This document shows positions 55,718 through 64,000 of a stretch of DNA of 64,000 nt, piece after piece. Source of the DNA: Erwinia persicina (lineage in GTDB: Bacteria; Pseudomonadota; Gammaproteobacteria; Enterobacterales; Enterobacteriaceae); assembly GCF_014838825.1 (NCBI RefSeq), contig NZ_JACYMO010000002.1:124001-188000 (forward strand). Direction: 5' to 3'. The translations under genes and the position numbers were made by a program. A model generated the notes under the pieces. The model was not told where the DNA came from. It did not search any database and saw nothing but the letters and a program-made list of their open reading frames with translations. Every line of letters begins with the position of its first letter. Positions within the stretch are counted from its first letter, which is position 1.

Positions 55718-56502
55718 GCGAGTTCACCCCGTCTCCGGCGCGTCTTAATGCCGGTACGCCGCTGGCAATCAGCGGCGTCAGCAAACAGTATAACCAGCGC
55801 ACGGTGCTGAATAATATTGACCTGCATATTCCCTCCGGGCAGTTTGTCGCCGTGGTCGGGCGCAGCGGCTGTGGCAAAAGCACCCTACTGCGCCTGCTGG
55901 CCGGGCTGGAGAAAGCCAGCAGCGGCGAACTTCGGGCTGGTAGCGCCCCCCTGAGCGAGGCGCGGGAGGATATCCGGTTGATGTTCCAGGATGACCGACT
56001 ACTGCCGTGGAAAAGCGTGATCGACAACGTTGGCCTGGGCCTGAAGGGAAAAGCCTGGAGAGATCGGGCGCTCAACGCGCTGGATGCCGTTGGCCTGGCC
56101 GACCGCGCCGGGGAGTGGCCCGCCGCGCTGTCAGGCGGTCAGAAACAGCGTGTGGCGCTGGCCCGTGCACTGATACACCGTCCTGGCCTGCTGCTGCTGG
56201 ATGAACCGCTTGGCGCGCTGGATGCCTTAACCCGTATCGAAATGCAGGATCTGATTGAATCCCTCTGGCAGGAGCATCACTTTACCGTACTGCTGGTGAC
56301 GCATGATGTCAGTGAAGCGGTAGCGATGGCCGACCGGGTACTGTTGATTGAGGAAGGGAATATCGGACTGGATCTCTCCGTTGATCTGCCTCGACCACGG
56401 CGTAAAGGGTCGGTCAGGCTGGCTGAACTGGAATCGGAGGTACTGGATCGCGTGATGAAACGCCAGCCAGTGCAAAAACAAGCACAATATGCGCACGGCT
56501 GA
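55714..56502 (+). CDS. ssuB: Alkanesulfonate ABC transporter ATPase SsuB
   Basis: A 262-residue ATPase that powers SsuC. Walker [17 protein letters not shown] is near residue 49, the Q-loop in [13 protein letters not shown] near 90, the signature in [15 protein letters not shown] near 132 and Walker B with the catalytic glutamate in [12 protein letters not shown] near 152; the switch histidine is in [11 protein letters not shown] near 185. The ATG at 55714 overlaps the ssuC TGA, as in E. coli. Last gene of the operon, followed by a strong terminator. Confidence 0.96.
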   Translation: MSEFTPSPARLNAGTPLAISGVSKQYNQRTVLNNIDLHIPSGQFVAVVGRSGCGKSTLLRLLAGLEKASSGELRAGSAPLSEAREDIRLMFQDDRLLPWKSVIDNVGLGLKGKAWRDRALNALDAVGLADRAGEWPAALSGGQKQRVALARALIHRPGLLLLDEPLGALDALTRIEMQDLIESLWQEHHFTVLLVTHDVSEAVAMADRVLLIEEGNIGLDLSVDLPRPRRKGSVRLAELESEVLDRVMKRQPVQKQAQYAHG

Positions 56503-56520
56503 CAGGTAACGATATAAAGA

Positions 56521-56552
56521 AAAATGGGCGGGATTATCGCCCATTTTTTTAT
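56521..56552. terminator. Bidirectional terminator between ssuB and pepN
   Basis: AAAATGGGCG-GGATTAT-CGCCCATTTTTTTA: A-run, perfect stem and T-run between converging genes. Confidence 0.94.
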
Positions 56553-56573
56553 TTTATTTTCCGCCCGTCAGGA

Positions 56574-59189
56574 TCAGGCATTCAGTGCCTTGGTGATCTT
56601 CTCAAACAGATCGCCAGACAGTTTATCCAGCCCCTGCAGCTGTTCCAGCGCCTTACGCATCAGCGCCTGACGTCCGGCATCATAGCGTTTGAGGCGAATT
56701 AACGGCTCGATCATACGCGCCGCTACCTGTGGGTTGCGGGTATTAAGATCGCTGAGGATCTCTACCAGGAACTGATAGCCACTGCCGTCCGCCGCATGGA
56801 ACGCCGCCGGGTTTGCCGAAGCAAACGCCCCGATCAGGGAGCGAATACGGTTCGGGTTGCTCAGAGTAAAGGAGCGATGGTGAAGTAAGGCGCGTACCTG
56901 AGACAGTACGTCGGCCGCCGGACTGGTCGCCTGCAGGGCAAACCACTTGTCCATCACCAGGCCATCCTGATGCCAGCGCTCATCAAAATCAGCTAACAGC
57001 GCAGCACGGCACGGCAGTTGTGCCGCGATAGCGGCCGACAGCGCCGCCACGGTGTCCGTCATATTATTGGCGTGGTGATACTGTGCGCTGACCAGCCTGT
57101 CGGCCTGAGCCGCGTCGGCAAAGGCCAGATAGCTCAGGCAGACGTTTTTCAGCGAGCGTTTACCGATATCTGCGTGTTCAATGCGATATTCTGGTGTCTG
57201 ACTGGCGTAATACACCGCCAGCAGCTCATCTTCCAGCTCGGTCGCCAGCGTACGGACCAGGGCTTCACGCACCACCGCGTTGGCCTGTGGGTCGATGATG
57301 TCAAACAGCTCAGCAATCTCATTCTCACCGGGCAGTGACAGGATCAAGGCCATCAGAGCGGGATCGGTGGATTCAGATAGAAGCACCGCACGGAACGCAT
57401 CCGCGACGTGCAACGGCAGGGAAAGAGGCTGCCCCTGCTGCTGGCGGGCAACGTTAATCTTGATATGGTTCGCCATCAGACTCTGCGCTGCATCCCAGCG
57501 GGAAAAATCATTACGGGCGTGGCGCATCAGGAAGGTTAACTGGGCATCACTCCAGTTGTAGTCCAGCTTCACCGGCGCAGAAAACTCGCGCAGCAGAGAA
57601 GGCACCGGCTGGAAATACACCTTATCAAAGACAAATGTCTGGAATGATTCGGTCACATTCAGCACGTGATGGACCGGGTGGCCGTTATGCTGTAGTGGAA
57701 TAACCTTACCTTCACCGTCATACAGCTCGATGTCCAGCGGAATGTGCAGCGGCAGCTTCTCTTTCTGGTCGGCCGTCGGCGGAGTCATCTGTGTGACGTG
57801 CAGCGTGTATTGCTCCAGCTCCGGGTTGTAGTCGTCACGGACGGACAGCACGGGGGTACCCGACTGGCTGTACCAGCGACGGAACTGTGACAGGTCAACG
57901 TTAGAGGCATCTTCCATCGCCTGGACAAAATCATCGCAGGTCGCAGCGCTGCCGTCGTGACGTTCGAAATAGAGCTGCATCCCTTTCTGAAAGTTCGCTT
58001 CGCCCAGCAGGGTATGCAACATGCGGATCACTTCTGAACCCTTTTCGTACACCGTCAGGGTGTAGAAGTTGTTCATCTCGATCACCTGCTCAGGACGGAT
58101 CGGATGCGCCATTGGGCTGGCATCTTCCGCAAACTGAGAGCCGCGCATGACACGCACGTTATCGATGCGGTTAACCGCGCGGGAGCCCAGGTCAGAGCTG
58201 AACTCCTGATCGCGGAAGACCGTCAGCCCCTCTTTCAGACTGAGCTGGAACCAGTCGCGACAGGTGACACGGTTACCGGTCCAGTTATGGAAGTATTCGT
58301 GACCAATGACCGCCTCAATGCCGAGGTAGTCTTTATCGGTGGCCGTTTCCGCTTTGGCCAGCACATATTTGGAGTTAAAGACGTTCAGCCCTTTATTTTC
58401 CATTGCCCCCATATTGAAGAAGTCGACGGCGACAATCATAAAGATGTCGAGGTCATACTCCAGGCCGAAACGCTCTTCATCCCATTTCATACTGTTTTTC
58501 AGCGAGGTCATCGCCCAGTCAGCGCGATCAAGATTGCCCCGGTCGACAAAGATCTCCAGGGCAACGTCACGACCCGAACGGGTTTTGAAGCTGTCACGCA
58601 GCACATCGAAATCGCCGGCCACGACGGCAAACAGATAGCAGGGTTTCGGGAAGGGATCGTGCCACTTCATCCAGTGACGGCCATCTTCCATCTGCCCGCC
58701 GTCTACACGGTTTCCGTTAGAGAGCAGGTAAGGATAGAGTGCCTGTTCAGCAATAATCGTTGTGGTAAAGCGGGCCAGCACGTCCGGGCGGTCAAGATAC
58801 CAGGTAATATGGCGGAAACCTTCAGCTTCACACTGGGTACACAGTGCTTCACCGGATTTATATAACCCTTCCAGCGCGGTATTTTTATCAGGATGAATAT
58901 CATTAACGATTTTTAACGTAAAGGCGTCCGGCAACTGCTGGAGTATCAGCGCGCCCTCTTCCTGCCGGTAATGTGGCCACGGCTGGTCGTTAACGTGCAG
59001 CGAGATCAGCGTCAGATCTTCACCGTCCAGACGCAGGTCGGCATCACTGGCTCCCAGGCGTTTAATCTGGCTGATGGCGGTGACCTGAGTGGTGGTGGCA
59101 TCCAGATTAAACGTCAGTTCGATGTCGGTAATAGTGTAATCCGGGGCACGATAGTCATGGCGATTCTTGGCTTGTGGCAGTTGCGTCAT
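56574..59189 (-). CDS. pepN: Aminopeptidase N PepN
   Basis: An 871-residue M1-family zinc aminopeptidase, cytoplasmic, trimming N-terminal residues from peptides. The exopeptidase motif GAMENKG (near residue 260) and the zinc motif HEYFHNWTGNR with its distal glutamate in LKEGLTVF (near 297-320) are intact. The catalytic tyrosine is in TVYEKGSEV near 380. Length matches E. coli PepN. Divergent from pncB, with a 264-bp gap. Confidence 0.97.
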   Translation of the reverse strand: MTQLPQAKNRHDYRAPDYTITDIELTFNLDATTTQVTAISQIKRLGASDADLRLDGEDLTLISLHVNDQPWPHYRQEEGALILQQLPDAFTLKIVNDIHPDKNTALEGLYKSGEALCTQCEAEGFRHITWYLDRPDVLARFTTTIIAEQALYPYLLSNGNRVDGGQMEDGRHWMKWHDPFPKPCYLFAVVAGDFDVLRDSFKTRSGRDVALEIFVDRGNLDRADWAMTSLKNSMKWDEERFGLEYDLDIFMIVAVDFFNMGAMENKGLNVFNSKYVLAKAETATDKDYLGIEAVIGHEYFHNWTGNRVTCRDWFQLSLKEGLTVFRDQEFSSDLGSRAVNRIDNVRVMRGSQFAEDASPMAHPIRPEQVIEMNNFYTLTVYEKGSEVIRMLHTLLGEANFQKGMQLYFERHDGSAATCDDFVQAMEDASNVDLSQFRRWYSQSGTPVLSVRDDYNPELEQYTLHVTQMTPPTADQKEKLPLHIPLDIELYDGEGKVIPLQHNGHPVHHVLNVTESFQTFVFDKVYFQPVPSLLREFSAPVKLDYNWSDAQLTFLMRHARNDFSRWDAAQSLMANHIKINVARQQQGQPLSLPLHVADAFRAVLLSESTDPALMALILSLPGENEIAELFDIIDPQANAVVREALVRTLATELEDELLAVYYASQTPEYRIEHADIGKRSLKNVCLSYLAFADAAQADRLVSAQYHHANNMTDTVAALSAAIAAQLPCRAALLADFDERWHQDGLVMDKWFALQATSPAADVLSQVRALLHHRSFTLSNPNRIRSLIGAFASANPAAFHAADGSGYQFLVEILSDLNTRNPQVAARMIEPLIRLKRYDAGRQALMRKALEQLQGLDKLSGDLFEKITKALNA

Positions 59190-59453
59190 AAGTCCTTCTC
59201 ACGTCGATAATTAGTTAACCTTTTCAAGTCTATTCCTGTTATCACCAGGTTGCCACGTTGAATCATCCTTAAACGCTGCCTTTCGGGTGAAATGGTACAT
59301 TTCATTAACAAACGCACAGATTGTCCTCGACCACCCCGACTGAATTGTGCTGTGATCGGGTTCAATAAATACGTATTCGGGTTATACTCCTGCGACTTTT
59401 TCTTCATTTGAACCAGGGATAACGCTCTTCGCCAGAGGATGCTGAAACGCACC

Positions 59454-60659
59454 ATGACACGACACGCTTCCCCGATTTTGACTACGCTTCTCGATACCGA
59501 TGCCTATAAGCTTCATATGCAGCAGGCGGTGTTCCATCGTTATTACGATGTCACGGTGGCCGCCGAGTTTCGCTGCCGGGGTGATGATATGCTGGGCATT
59601 TATGTCGATGAAATTCAACAGCAAATCGACATGATGGCCGCGCTGACGCTGACGGAGGATGAGTTTACCTATCTTGCCGGGCTGCCGTTTTTCACCCCGG
59701 ATTATCTCAACTGGCTGCGTACCTTCCGATACGATCCCGCGCAGGTTCGCGTGCGCAATCACCAGGGAAAGCTGGATATCCGCATCAGCGGGCCGTGGCG
59801 TGAAGTGATCATGTGGGAAGTGCCCCTACTGGCGTTGATCAGTGAAGTAGTTCACCGCCATCGTTCACCGCAGGTCACGCCAGACATGGCGGTCAGTCAG
59901 CTGAAACTGAAGCTGGCGCAGTTTAATGAGATCACCGCCGGTCTGGATATGTCGCGCTTCCGCCTGATGGATTTCGGTACCCGCCGCCGCTTCTCGCATG
60001 ATGTTCACCTGGCGATAGTCAGTACGCTGAAGCAGGAATTTCCCTGGCTGGTCGGCTCCAGCAACTATGAAATGGCCCGGCAGCAACAGATTATGCCGGT
60101 AGGTACCCAGGCGCACGAGTGGTTCCAGGCGCACCAGCAGATCAGCCCGGTACTGGCCAACAGCCAGCGCGCCGCCCTGCAATCCTGGCTGGAGGAGTAC
60201 CCGGATCAGTTAGGTATTGCCCTGACAGACTGCATTACTATGGATGCCTTCCTGCGTGATTTCGGTCTGGAGTTTGCCAGTGCCTATCAGGGACTGCGCC
60301 ATGACTCCGGCGACCCGCTGGAGTGGGGGGAGAAAGCGATTACTCATTATCAACAGCTGGGCATCGATCCATTGACCAAAACGCTGGTCTTTTCTGACAA
60401 TCTGGATCTGGAAAAGGCGGTGGAACTTTATCGCCACTTCGGCCAGCGAATTAATGTTATTTTCGGCATTGGTACGCGCCTGACCTGTGATATTCCTCAG
60501 GTTAAGCCGCTTAATATTGTTATTAAACTGGTGGAGTGTAACGGCAAGCCCGTCGCTAAACTGTCCGACAGCCCGGGAAAAACAATCTGCCAGGATAAAG
60601 CCTTTGTGCGTGCCCTGCGCAAAGCGTTTGACCTGCCGTTGGTGAAGAAAGCCAGCTAG
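59454..60659 (+). CDS. pncB: Nicotinate phosphoribosyltransferase PncB
   Basis: A 401-residue ATP-linked enzyme that joins nicotinate and PRPP in NAD salvage. [18 protein letters not shown] near residue 11, [10 protein letters not shown] near 175, the autophosphorylated histidine in LRHDSGDP near 230 and [16 protein letters not shown] near 320 are conserved; [10 protein letters not shown] near 365 is near the C-terminus. I start at 59454 (MTRHASPI), as in E. coli; the ATG at 59439 adds five residues. Confidence 0.96.
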   Translation: MTRHASPILTTLLDTDAYKLHMQQAVFHRYYDVTVAAEFRCRGDDMLGIYVDEIQQQIDMMAALTLTEDEFTYLAGLPFFTPDYLNWLRTFRYDPAQVRVRNHQGKLDIRISGPWREVIMWEVPLLALISEVVHRHRSPQVTPDMAVSQLKLKLAQFNEITAGLDMSRFRLMDFGTRRRFSHDVHLAIVSTLKQEFPWLVGSSNYEMARQQQIMPVGTQAHEWFQAHQQISPVLANSQRAALQSWLEEYPDQLGIALTDCITMDAFLRDFGLEFASAYQGLRHDSGDPLEWGEKAITHYQQLGIDPLTKTLVFSDNLDLEKAVELYRHFGQRINVIFGIGTRLTCDIPQVKPLNIVIKLVECNGKPVAKLSDSPGKTICQDKAFVRALRKAFDLPLVKKAS

Positions 60660-60668
60660 TCCTTCTGC

Positions 60669-60692
60669 GGGGGCCGCCCCATCCCGGCCCCC
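60669..60692 (+). terminator. GC-rich hairpin behind pncB
   Basis: GGGGGCC-N10-GGCCCCC, 10 bp past the pncB stop, with no T-run. It may block 3' decay or help termination. Confidence 0.35.
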
Positions 60693-60825
60693 GATCCCCT
60701 CCCCCGCCAAAGAAATCTGCTTCTGCTGCCGGAATTCGCTTGTTTATCATCGGCTGGCAAGTAACATAGCAAGACCCTAAATTCGGGGTATTCAATTCAG
60801 ATTAATTAATAGTGAGAGAATTATT

Positions 60826-62226
60826 ATGAGCGTTGTGCCAGTAGCGGATGTACTGCACGGCCGGGTCGCGGTTGACAGTGAAGTCACCGTACGTGGTTGG
60901 GTGCGTACACGAAGAGATTCAAAAGCCGGTATTTCCTTTATCGCCGTTTATGACGGCTCCTGCTTTAATCCCGTTCAGGCTGTCGTGAATAATTCTCTGA
61001 ATAATTATCAGGATGAAGTCTTACGTCTGACCACTGGCTGTTCCGTTGCTATCACCGGTAAAGTTGTTGAATCCCCGGGCGAAGGTCAGAGTTTTGAAAT
61101 TCAGGCTACCCACGTGGATGTGGTCGGCTGGGTGGACGATCCCGATACCTATCCGATGGCGGCTAAACGCCACAGCATTGAATACCTGCGTGAGGTCGCT
61201 CACCTGCGCCCACGTACTAACCTCATTGGTGCCGTCGCCCGTGTGCGTCACACCCTGGCGCAGGCTCTGCACAGTTTCTTTGATGAGCAGGGTTTCTTCT
61301 GGGTTTCCACTCCGCTGATCACCGCGTCAGATACGGAAGGTGCCGGTGAAATGTTCCGCGTTTCTACGCTGGATTTAGAAAACCTGCCGCGCACTCCGGA
61401 AGGCAAAGTCAATTTCGACGAAGACTTCTTCGGTAAAGAAGCGTTTCTGACCGTATCCGGCCAGCTGAACGGTGAAACCTACGCCAGCGCCATTTCCAAG
61501 ATCTACACGTTTGGCCCGACCTTCCGTGCGGAAAACTCCCACACCAGCCGCCATCTGGCAGAGTTCTGGATGCTGGAGCCTGAAATTGCTTTTGCCGATC
61601 TGGAAGACAATGCCGCGCTGGCCGAAGCCATGCTGAAATATGTTTTCAAGGCCGTGCTGGAAGAGCGCGCTGATGACATGGCTTTCTTTGCCGAGCGCGT
61701 TGACAAAGAGGCGATTTCGCGTCTGGAACGTTTTGTCACTACCGACTTTGCCCAGGTGGATTACACCGAAGCCGTTGAGATCCTGCTGGCGTCGGGCCAG
61801 ACTTTCGAAAACCCCGTGTCATGGGGCATCGACCTCTCTTCTGAACACGAGCGTTACCTGGCCGAAAAACACTTTAAAGCGCCAGTGGTCGTGAAAAACT
61901 ACCCGAAAGAGATTAAAGCTTTCTACATGCGCCTGAACGACGACGGTAAAACCGTGGCGGCCATGGACGTGCTGGCTCCTGGCATTGGTGAAATCATCGG
62001 GGGTTCACAGCGTGAAGAACGTCTGGATGTGCTCGATGCCCGCCTGGCCGAAATGGGTCTGAATAAAGAAGATTACTGGTGGTATCGCGATCTGCGCCGT
62101 TACGGCACCGTTCCCCATTCTGGTTTCGGTTTAGGTTTCGAACGATTAATCGCCTATGTCACCGGCGTACAGAATGTAAGGGATGTTATCGCCTTCCCAC
62201 GCACCCCACGCAACGCGACGTTCTGA
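60826..62226 (+). CDS. asnS: Asparaginyl-tRNA synthetase AsnS
   Basis: A 466-residue class IIb aminoacyl-tRNA synthetase. The N-terminal OB domain ([16 protein letters not shown] near residue 22) binds the anticodon. The catalytic part has motif 2 in [23 protein letters not shown] near 225 and motif 3 in [15 protein letters not shown] near 435. Length equals E. coli AsnS. The gene is single; a short leader with AGTGAGAG ribosome site precedes it and a terminator follows. Confidence 0.98.
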   Translation: MSVVPVADVLHGRVAVDSEVTVRGWVRTRRDSKAGISFIAVYDGSCFNPVQAVVNNSLNNYQDEVLRLTTGCSVAITGKVVESPGEGQSFEIQATHVDVVGWVDDPDTYPMAAKRHSIEYLREVAHLRPRTNLIGAVARVRHTLAQALHSFFDEQGFFWVSTPLITASDTEGAGEMFRVSTLDLENLPRTPEGKVNFDEDFFGKEAFLTVSGQLNGETYASAISKIYTFGPTFRAENSHTSRHLAEFWMLEPEIAFADLEDNAALAEAMLKYVFKAVLEERADDMAFFAERVDKEAISRLERFVTTDFAQVDYTEAVEILLASGQTFENPVSWGIDLSSEHERYLAEKHFKAPVVVKNYPKEIKAFYMRLNDDGKTVAAMDVLAPGIGEIIGGSQREERLDVLDARLAEMGLNKEDYWWYRDLRRYGTVPHSGFGLGFERLIAYVTGVQNVRDVIAFPRTPRNATF

Positions 62227-62261
62227 TTTCTGCATTAAATATAAGAAATTCATATATATAC

Positions 62262-62289
62262 TAAGGTCAGCCTAGCTGGCCTTTTTTTA
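62262..62289 (+). terminator. asnS terminator
   Basis: AAGGTCAG-CCTAG-CTGGCCTTTTTTTA, 35 bp behind the asnS stop; 8-bp stem with one G-U pair. Confidence 0.9.
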
Positions 62290-62327
62290 TTTTTGTAAAT
62301 TTAGAGATGACTCACAAAGTTCCGTGA

Positions 62328-62390
62328 TTTTTACATTTTGTAATACATATTTTCCTCTTGTTACCAGAATAAGAGATTAGTAGCATTTTC
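62328..62390 (+). promoter_or_regulatory. OmpR-binding region of ompF
   Basis: TTTTTACATTTTGTAATACA lies at 62328-62347 and corresponds to the E. coli F1 site; F2/F3-like sequence with GTAGCATTTTC (to 62390) follows. The layout and the GAATGGAAAGATGC downstream, where the E. coli -10 lies, match the ompF promoter. Control by EnvZ/OmpR and osmolarity is expected. Confidence 0.75.
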
Positions 62391-62526
62391 GGGCTAGATT
62401 AACCAGGCTACGAATGGAAAGATGCGTGCAGACACAGGAAGACACCAAACTCTCATCAGAGTTCTGTAAAGAATTATTGACGGCAGTGGCAGGTGTCCAA
62501 ATAACTCCAATGAGGGTAATAACAAA
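62391..62526 (+). promoter_or_regulatory. ompF core promoter and 5' leader
   Basis: The stretch is strikingly like the E. coli ompF leader: GATGCGTGCAGACACAGGAA, GACACCAAACTCTCATCA, TTATTGACGGCAGTGGCAGG and ATGAGGGTAATAA before the start. In E. coli the last two parts pair with the sRNA MicF. Confidence 0.8.
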
Positions 62527-63630
62527 ATGATGAAGCGCAACATTCTTGCAGTAGTGATCCCAGCACTGTTGGCTGCTGGTGCCGCTAACGCAGCAGAAAT
62601 CTATAACAAAGATGGCAACAAGCTGGACCTGTACGGTAAAGTTGATGGTCTGCACTATTTCTCTGATGATGACGGTTATGCTGGTGACGGCGATCAGTCT
62701 TATGTGCGCTTCGGTTTCAAAGGTGAAACTCAGATTAATGACCAGCTGACTGGTTTCGGTCAGTGGGAATACAACATCCAGGCTAACAATTCTGAAGGCA
62801 GCGATGCACAGACTGGTAACAAAACCCGTCTGGGCTTTGCCGGTCTGAAACTGAAAGACCTGGGCTCAATCGACTACGGCCGTAACTACGGCGTAGCGTA
62901 TGACGCTCTGGCATGGACTGACGTACTGCCAGAATTTGGTGGTGATTTCGGTCAGTCTGACACCATGACCAGCCGTACTACTGGCGTGGCTACCTACCGT
63001 AACACTAACTTCTTTGGTCTGGTTGATGGCTGGGACTTCGCTGTTCAGTACCAGGGCAAAAACGAGCGTGACGATATCACCCGCTCTAACGGTGACGGCT
63101 ACGGCTTCTCCACTTCATACGTTTCTCCGATCGGCGTAGGCATCTCTGGTGCATACAGCTCTCAGGACCGTACTAATGGGCAGAACACTGGTGCAACGAC
63201 CCTGGGTCGTGGTGACCGCGCTGAATTCTGGGGCACTGCTCTGAAATATGACGCAAACAACGTTTACCTGGCAGCGTCTTATGCCGAAGGCCGTAACGCT
63301 ACCCGCATTTCAGGTGCTATCACCAATGCTGGCGTGAGCACTGACGTTTCTGGCTTCGCTAACAAGACTCAGGATATTGAACTTGTTGCACAGTATCAGT
63401 TCGACTTCGGTCTGCGTCCATCCATTGCCTATGTTCAGACTAAAGGCAAAGATATCGAAGGCGTTGGCGATGTTGACCTGGTTAAATACTTCGAAGTGGG
63501 TACGTCTTACTACTTCAACAAAAACATGTCTACCTACGTTGACTACATCATCAACCAGATCGGTGATGACAACAAACTGGGCATAGGCTCAGGTGATACC
63601 GTAGCAGTAGGCCTGGTTTACCAGTTCTAA
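62527..63630 (+). CDS. ompF: Outer-membrane porin OmpF
   Basis: A 367-residue precursor with signal peptide ([22 protein letters not shown]) and mature start [16 protein letters not shown]. The 16-strand trimeric porin is recognisable by [12 protein letters not shown] (constriction loop 3, near residue 130), [11 protein letters not shown] near 115, and the final strand ending in VAVGLVYQF, with C-terminal phenylalanine. Surface loops differ from E. coli OmpF, as usual. The place between asnS and aspC and the leader sequence decide for ompF over ompC. Confidence 0.95.
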   Translation: MMKRNILAVVIPALLAAGAANAAEIYNKDGNKLDLYGKVDGLHYFSDDDGYAGDGDQSYVRFGFKGETQINDQLTGFGQWEYNIQANNSEGSDAQTGNKTRLGFAGLKLKDLGSIDYGRNYGVAYDALAWTDVLPEFGGDFGQSDTMTSRTTGVATYRNTNFFGLVDGWDFAVQYQGKNERDDITRSNGDGYGFSTSYVSPIGVGISGAYSSQDRTNGQNTGATTLGRGDRAEFWGTALKYDANNVYLAASYAEGRNATRISGAITNAGVSTDVSGFANKTQDIELVAQYQFDFGLRPSIAYVQTKGKDIEGVGDVDLVKYFEVGTSYYFNKNMSTYVDYIINQIGDDNKLGIGSGDTVAVGLVYQF

Positions 63631-63673
63631 TTGCCCTTTAATCGCGGCTCAGGTCGCTATTAACCGTGCACTC

Positions 63674-63697
63674 AACGGAGCTTCGGCTCCGTTTTTG
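63674..63697 (+). terminator. ompF terminator
   Basis: AACGGAGC-TTCG-GCTCCGTTTTTG; 7-bp stem with TTCG loop, 45 bp behind the stop. Confidence 0.95.
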
Positions 63698-63818
63698 TTT
63701 TTCTCCCCTCCCTTGTCCCTTTCTGCTGTTTTTTTGACGCAAACGGTTGGTAATTTACCCTTACTGGCGGTAACCTGAGTCCTCACTTCGCTTTAATTTA
63801 AGCTAACGGACTTCGACT

Positions 63819-64000
63819 ATGTTTGAACGTATTGCAGCTGCACCCGCCGACCCTATTCTTGGTTTAGCCGATCTGTTCCGCGCTGATGACCGCCCAAATA
63901 AGATCAACCTCGGCATTGGCGTGTATAAAGATGAAACCGGCAAAACGCCGGTACTGACCAGCGTTAAAAAAGCTGAACAGTATCTGCTGGAAAACGAAAC
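63819..64000 (+). CDS. aspC: Aspartate aminotransferase AspC (5' part)
   Basis: The first 60 codons of a class I pyridoxal-phosphate aminotransferase that exchanges the amino group between aspartate and 2-oxoglutarate. [20 protein letters not shown] and [18 protein letters not shown] are as in E. coli AspC. The catalytic lysine lies beyond the right edge. The place behind ompF agrees. Confidence 0.95.
   Translation, partial: MFERIAAAPADPILGLADLFRADDRPNKINLGIGVYKDETGKTPVLTSVKKAEQYLLENE

Noticed and set aside
1-64000. CRISPR arrays, prophage genes, insertion sequences or a replication origin
   Set aside because: No regularly spaced repeats, no transposase, integrase or phage structural genes and no DnaA-box cluster were seen.

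Overview
The window is a chromosomal segment of an enteric gamma-proteobacterium. Gene order from agp through yccA, tusE, rlmI, hspQ, mgsA, helD, yccS, tfoX, sulA, ompA, matP, lonH, fabA, rmf, pqiABC, uup, rlmL, zapC, pyrD, ssu, pepN, pncB, asnS, ompF to aspC follows the Escherichia coli map almost gene for gene. An acyl-homoserine-lactone synthase with an SdiA-like LuxR regulator, a non-E. coli fimbrial operon and the loss of rutE and wrbA point away from E. coli. My inference is the Erwinia/Pantoea group (Erwiniaceae). I see no prophage, insertion sequence or CRISPR array.

Layout. (1) 1-1112: a quorum-sensing module on the minus strand, an SdiA-like luxR followed by a luxI cut off by the window edge, with a near-perfect las/rhl-type lux box between them and a second 20-bp palindrome 40 bp away. 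Then about 900 bp without a convincing gene. (2) 2018-5327: extensin-family protein, cycA and a YdjM-like membrane hydrolase. (3) 5353-11273: rutR and a divergent rutABCDFG pyrimidine-degradation operon that lacks rutE, with a RutR operator and a sigma-54 promoter between them. (4) 11285-16348: EamA exporter, KGG stress peptide, yccJ without wrbA, a succinate-semialdehyde-type dehydrogenase, and an Agp phosphatase with a 119-residue Ala/Lys-rich tail. (5) 16664-23893: a chaperone-usher fimbrial operon with a degenerate response-regulator gene inside it, and a divergent, AT-rich, unrecognised gene that looks like a protein with two winged-helix domains. (6) 23936-24367: two identical tRNA-Ser(UGA) genes. 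(7) 24596-63630: the conserved enterobacterial core listed above, including rmf (55 codons). (8) 63819 to the edge: the start of aspC.

How the genes work together. Nitrogen scavenging from uracil (rut) and sulfur scavenging from alkanesulfonates (ssuEADCB) are both flavin-dependent monooxygenase systems with their own reductases. Envelope functions dominate the rest (ompA, ompF, pqiABC, fimbriae, agp, yccS). Cell-cycle and stress functions are sulA (LexA box), matP, zapC, rmf, hspQ, lonH and yccA. Several minus-strand genes form tightly packed or overlapping units: rlmL-uup-pqiABC and the fimbrial operon.
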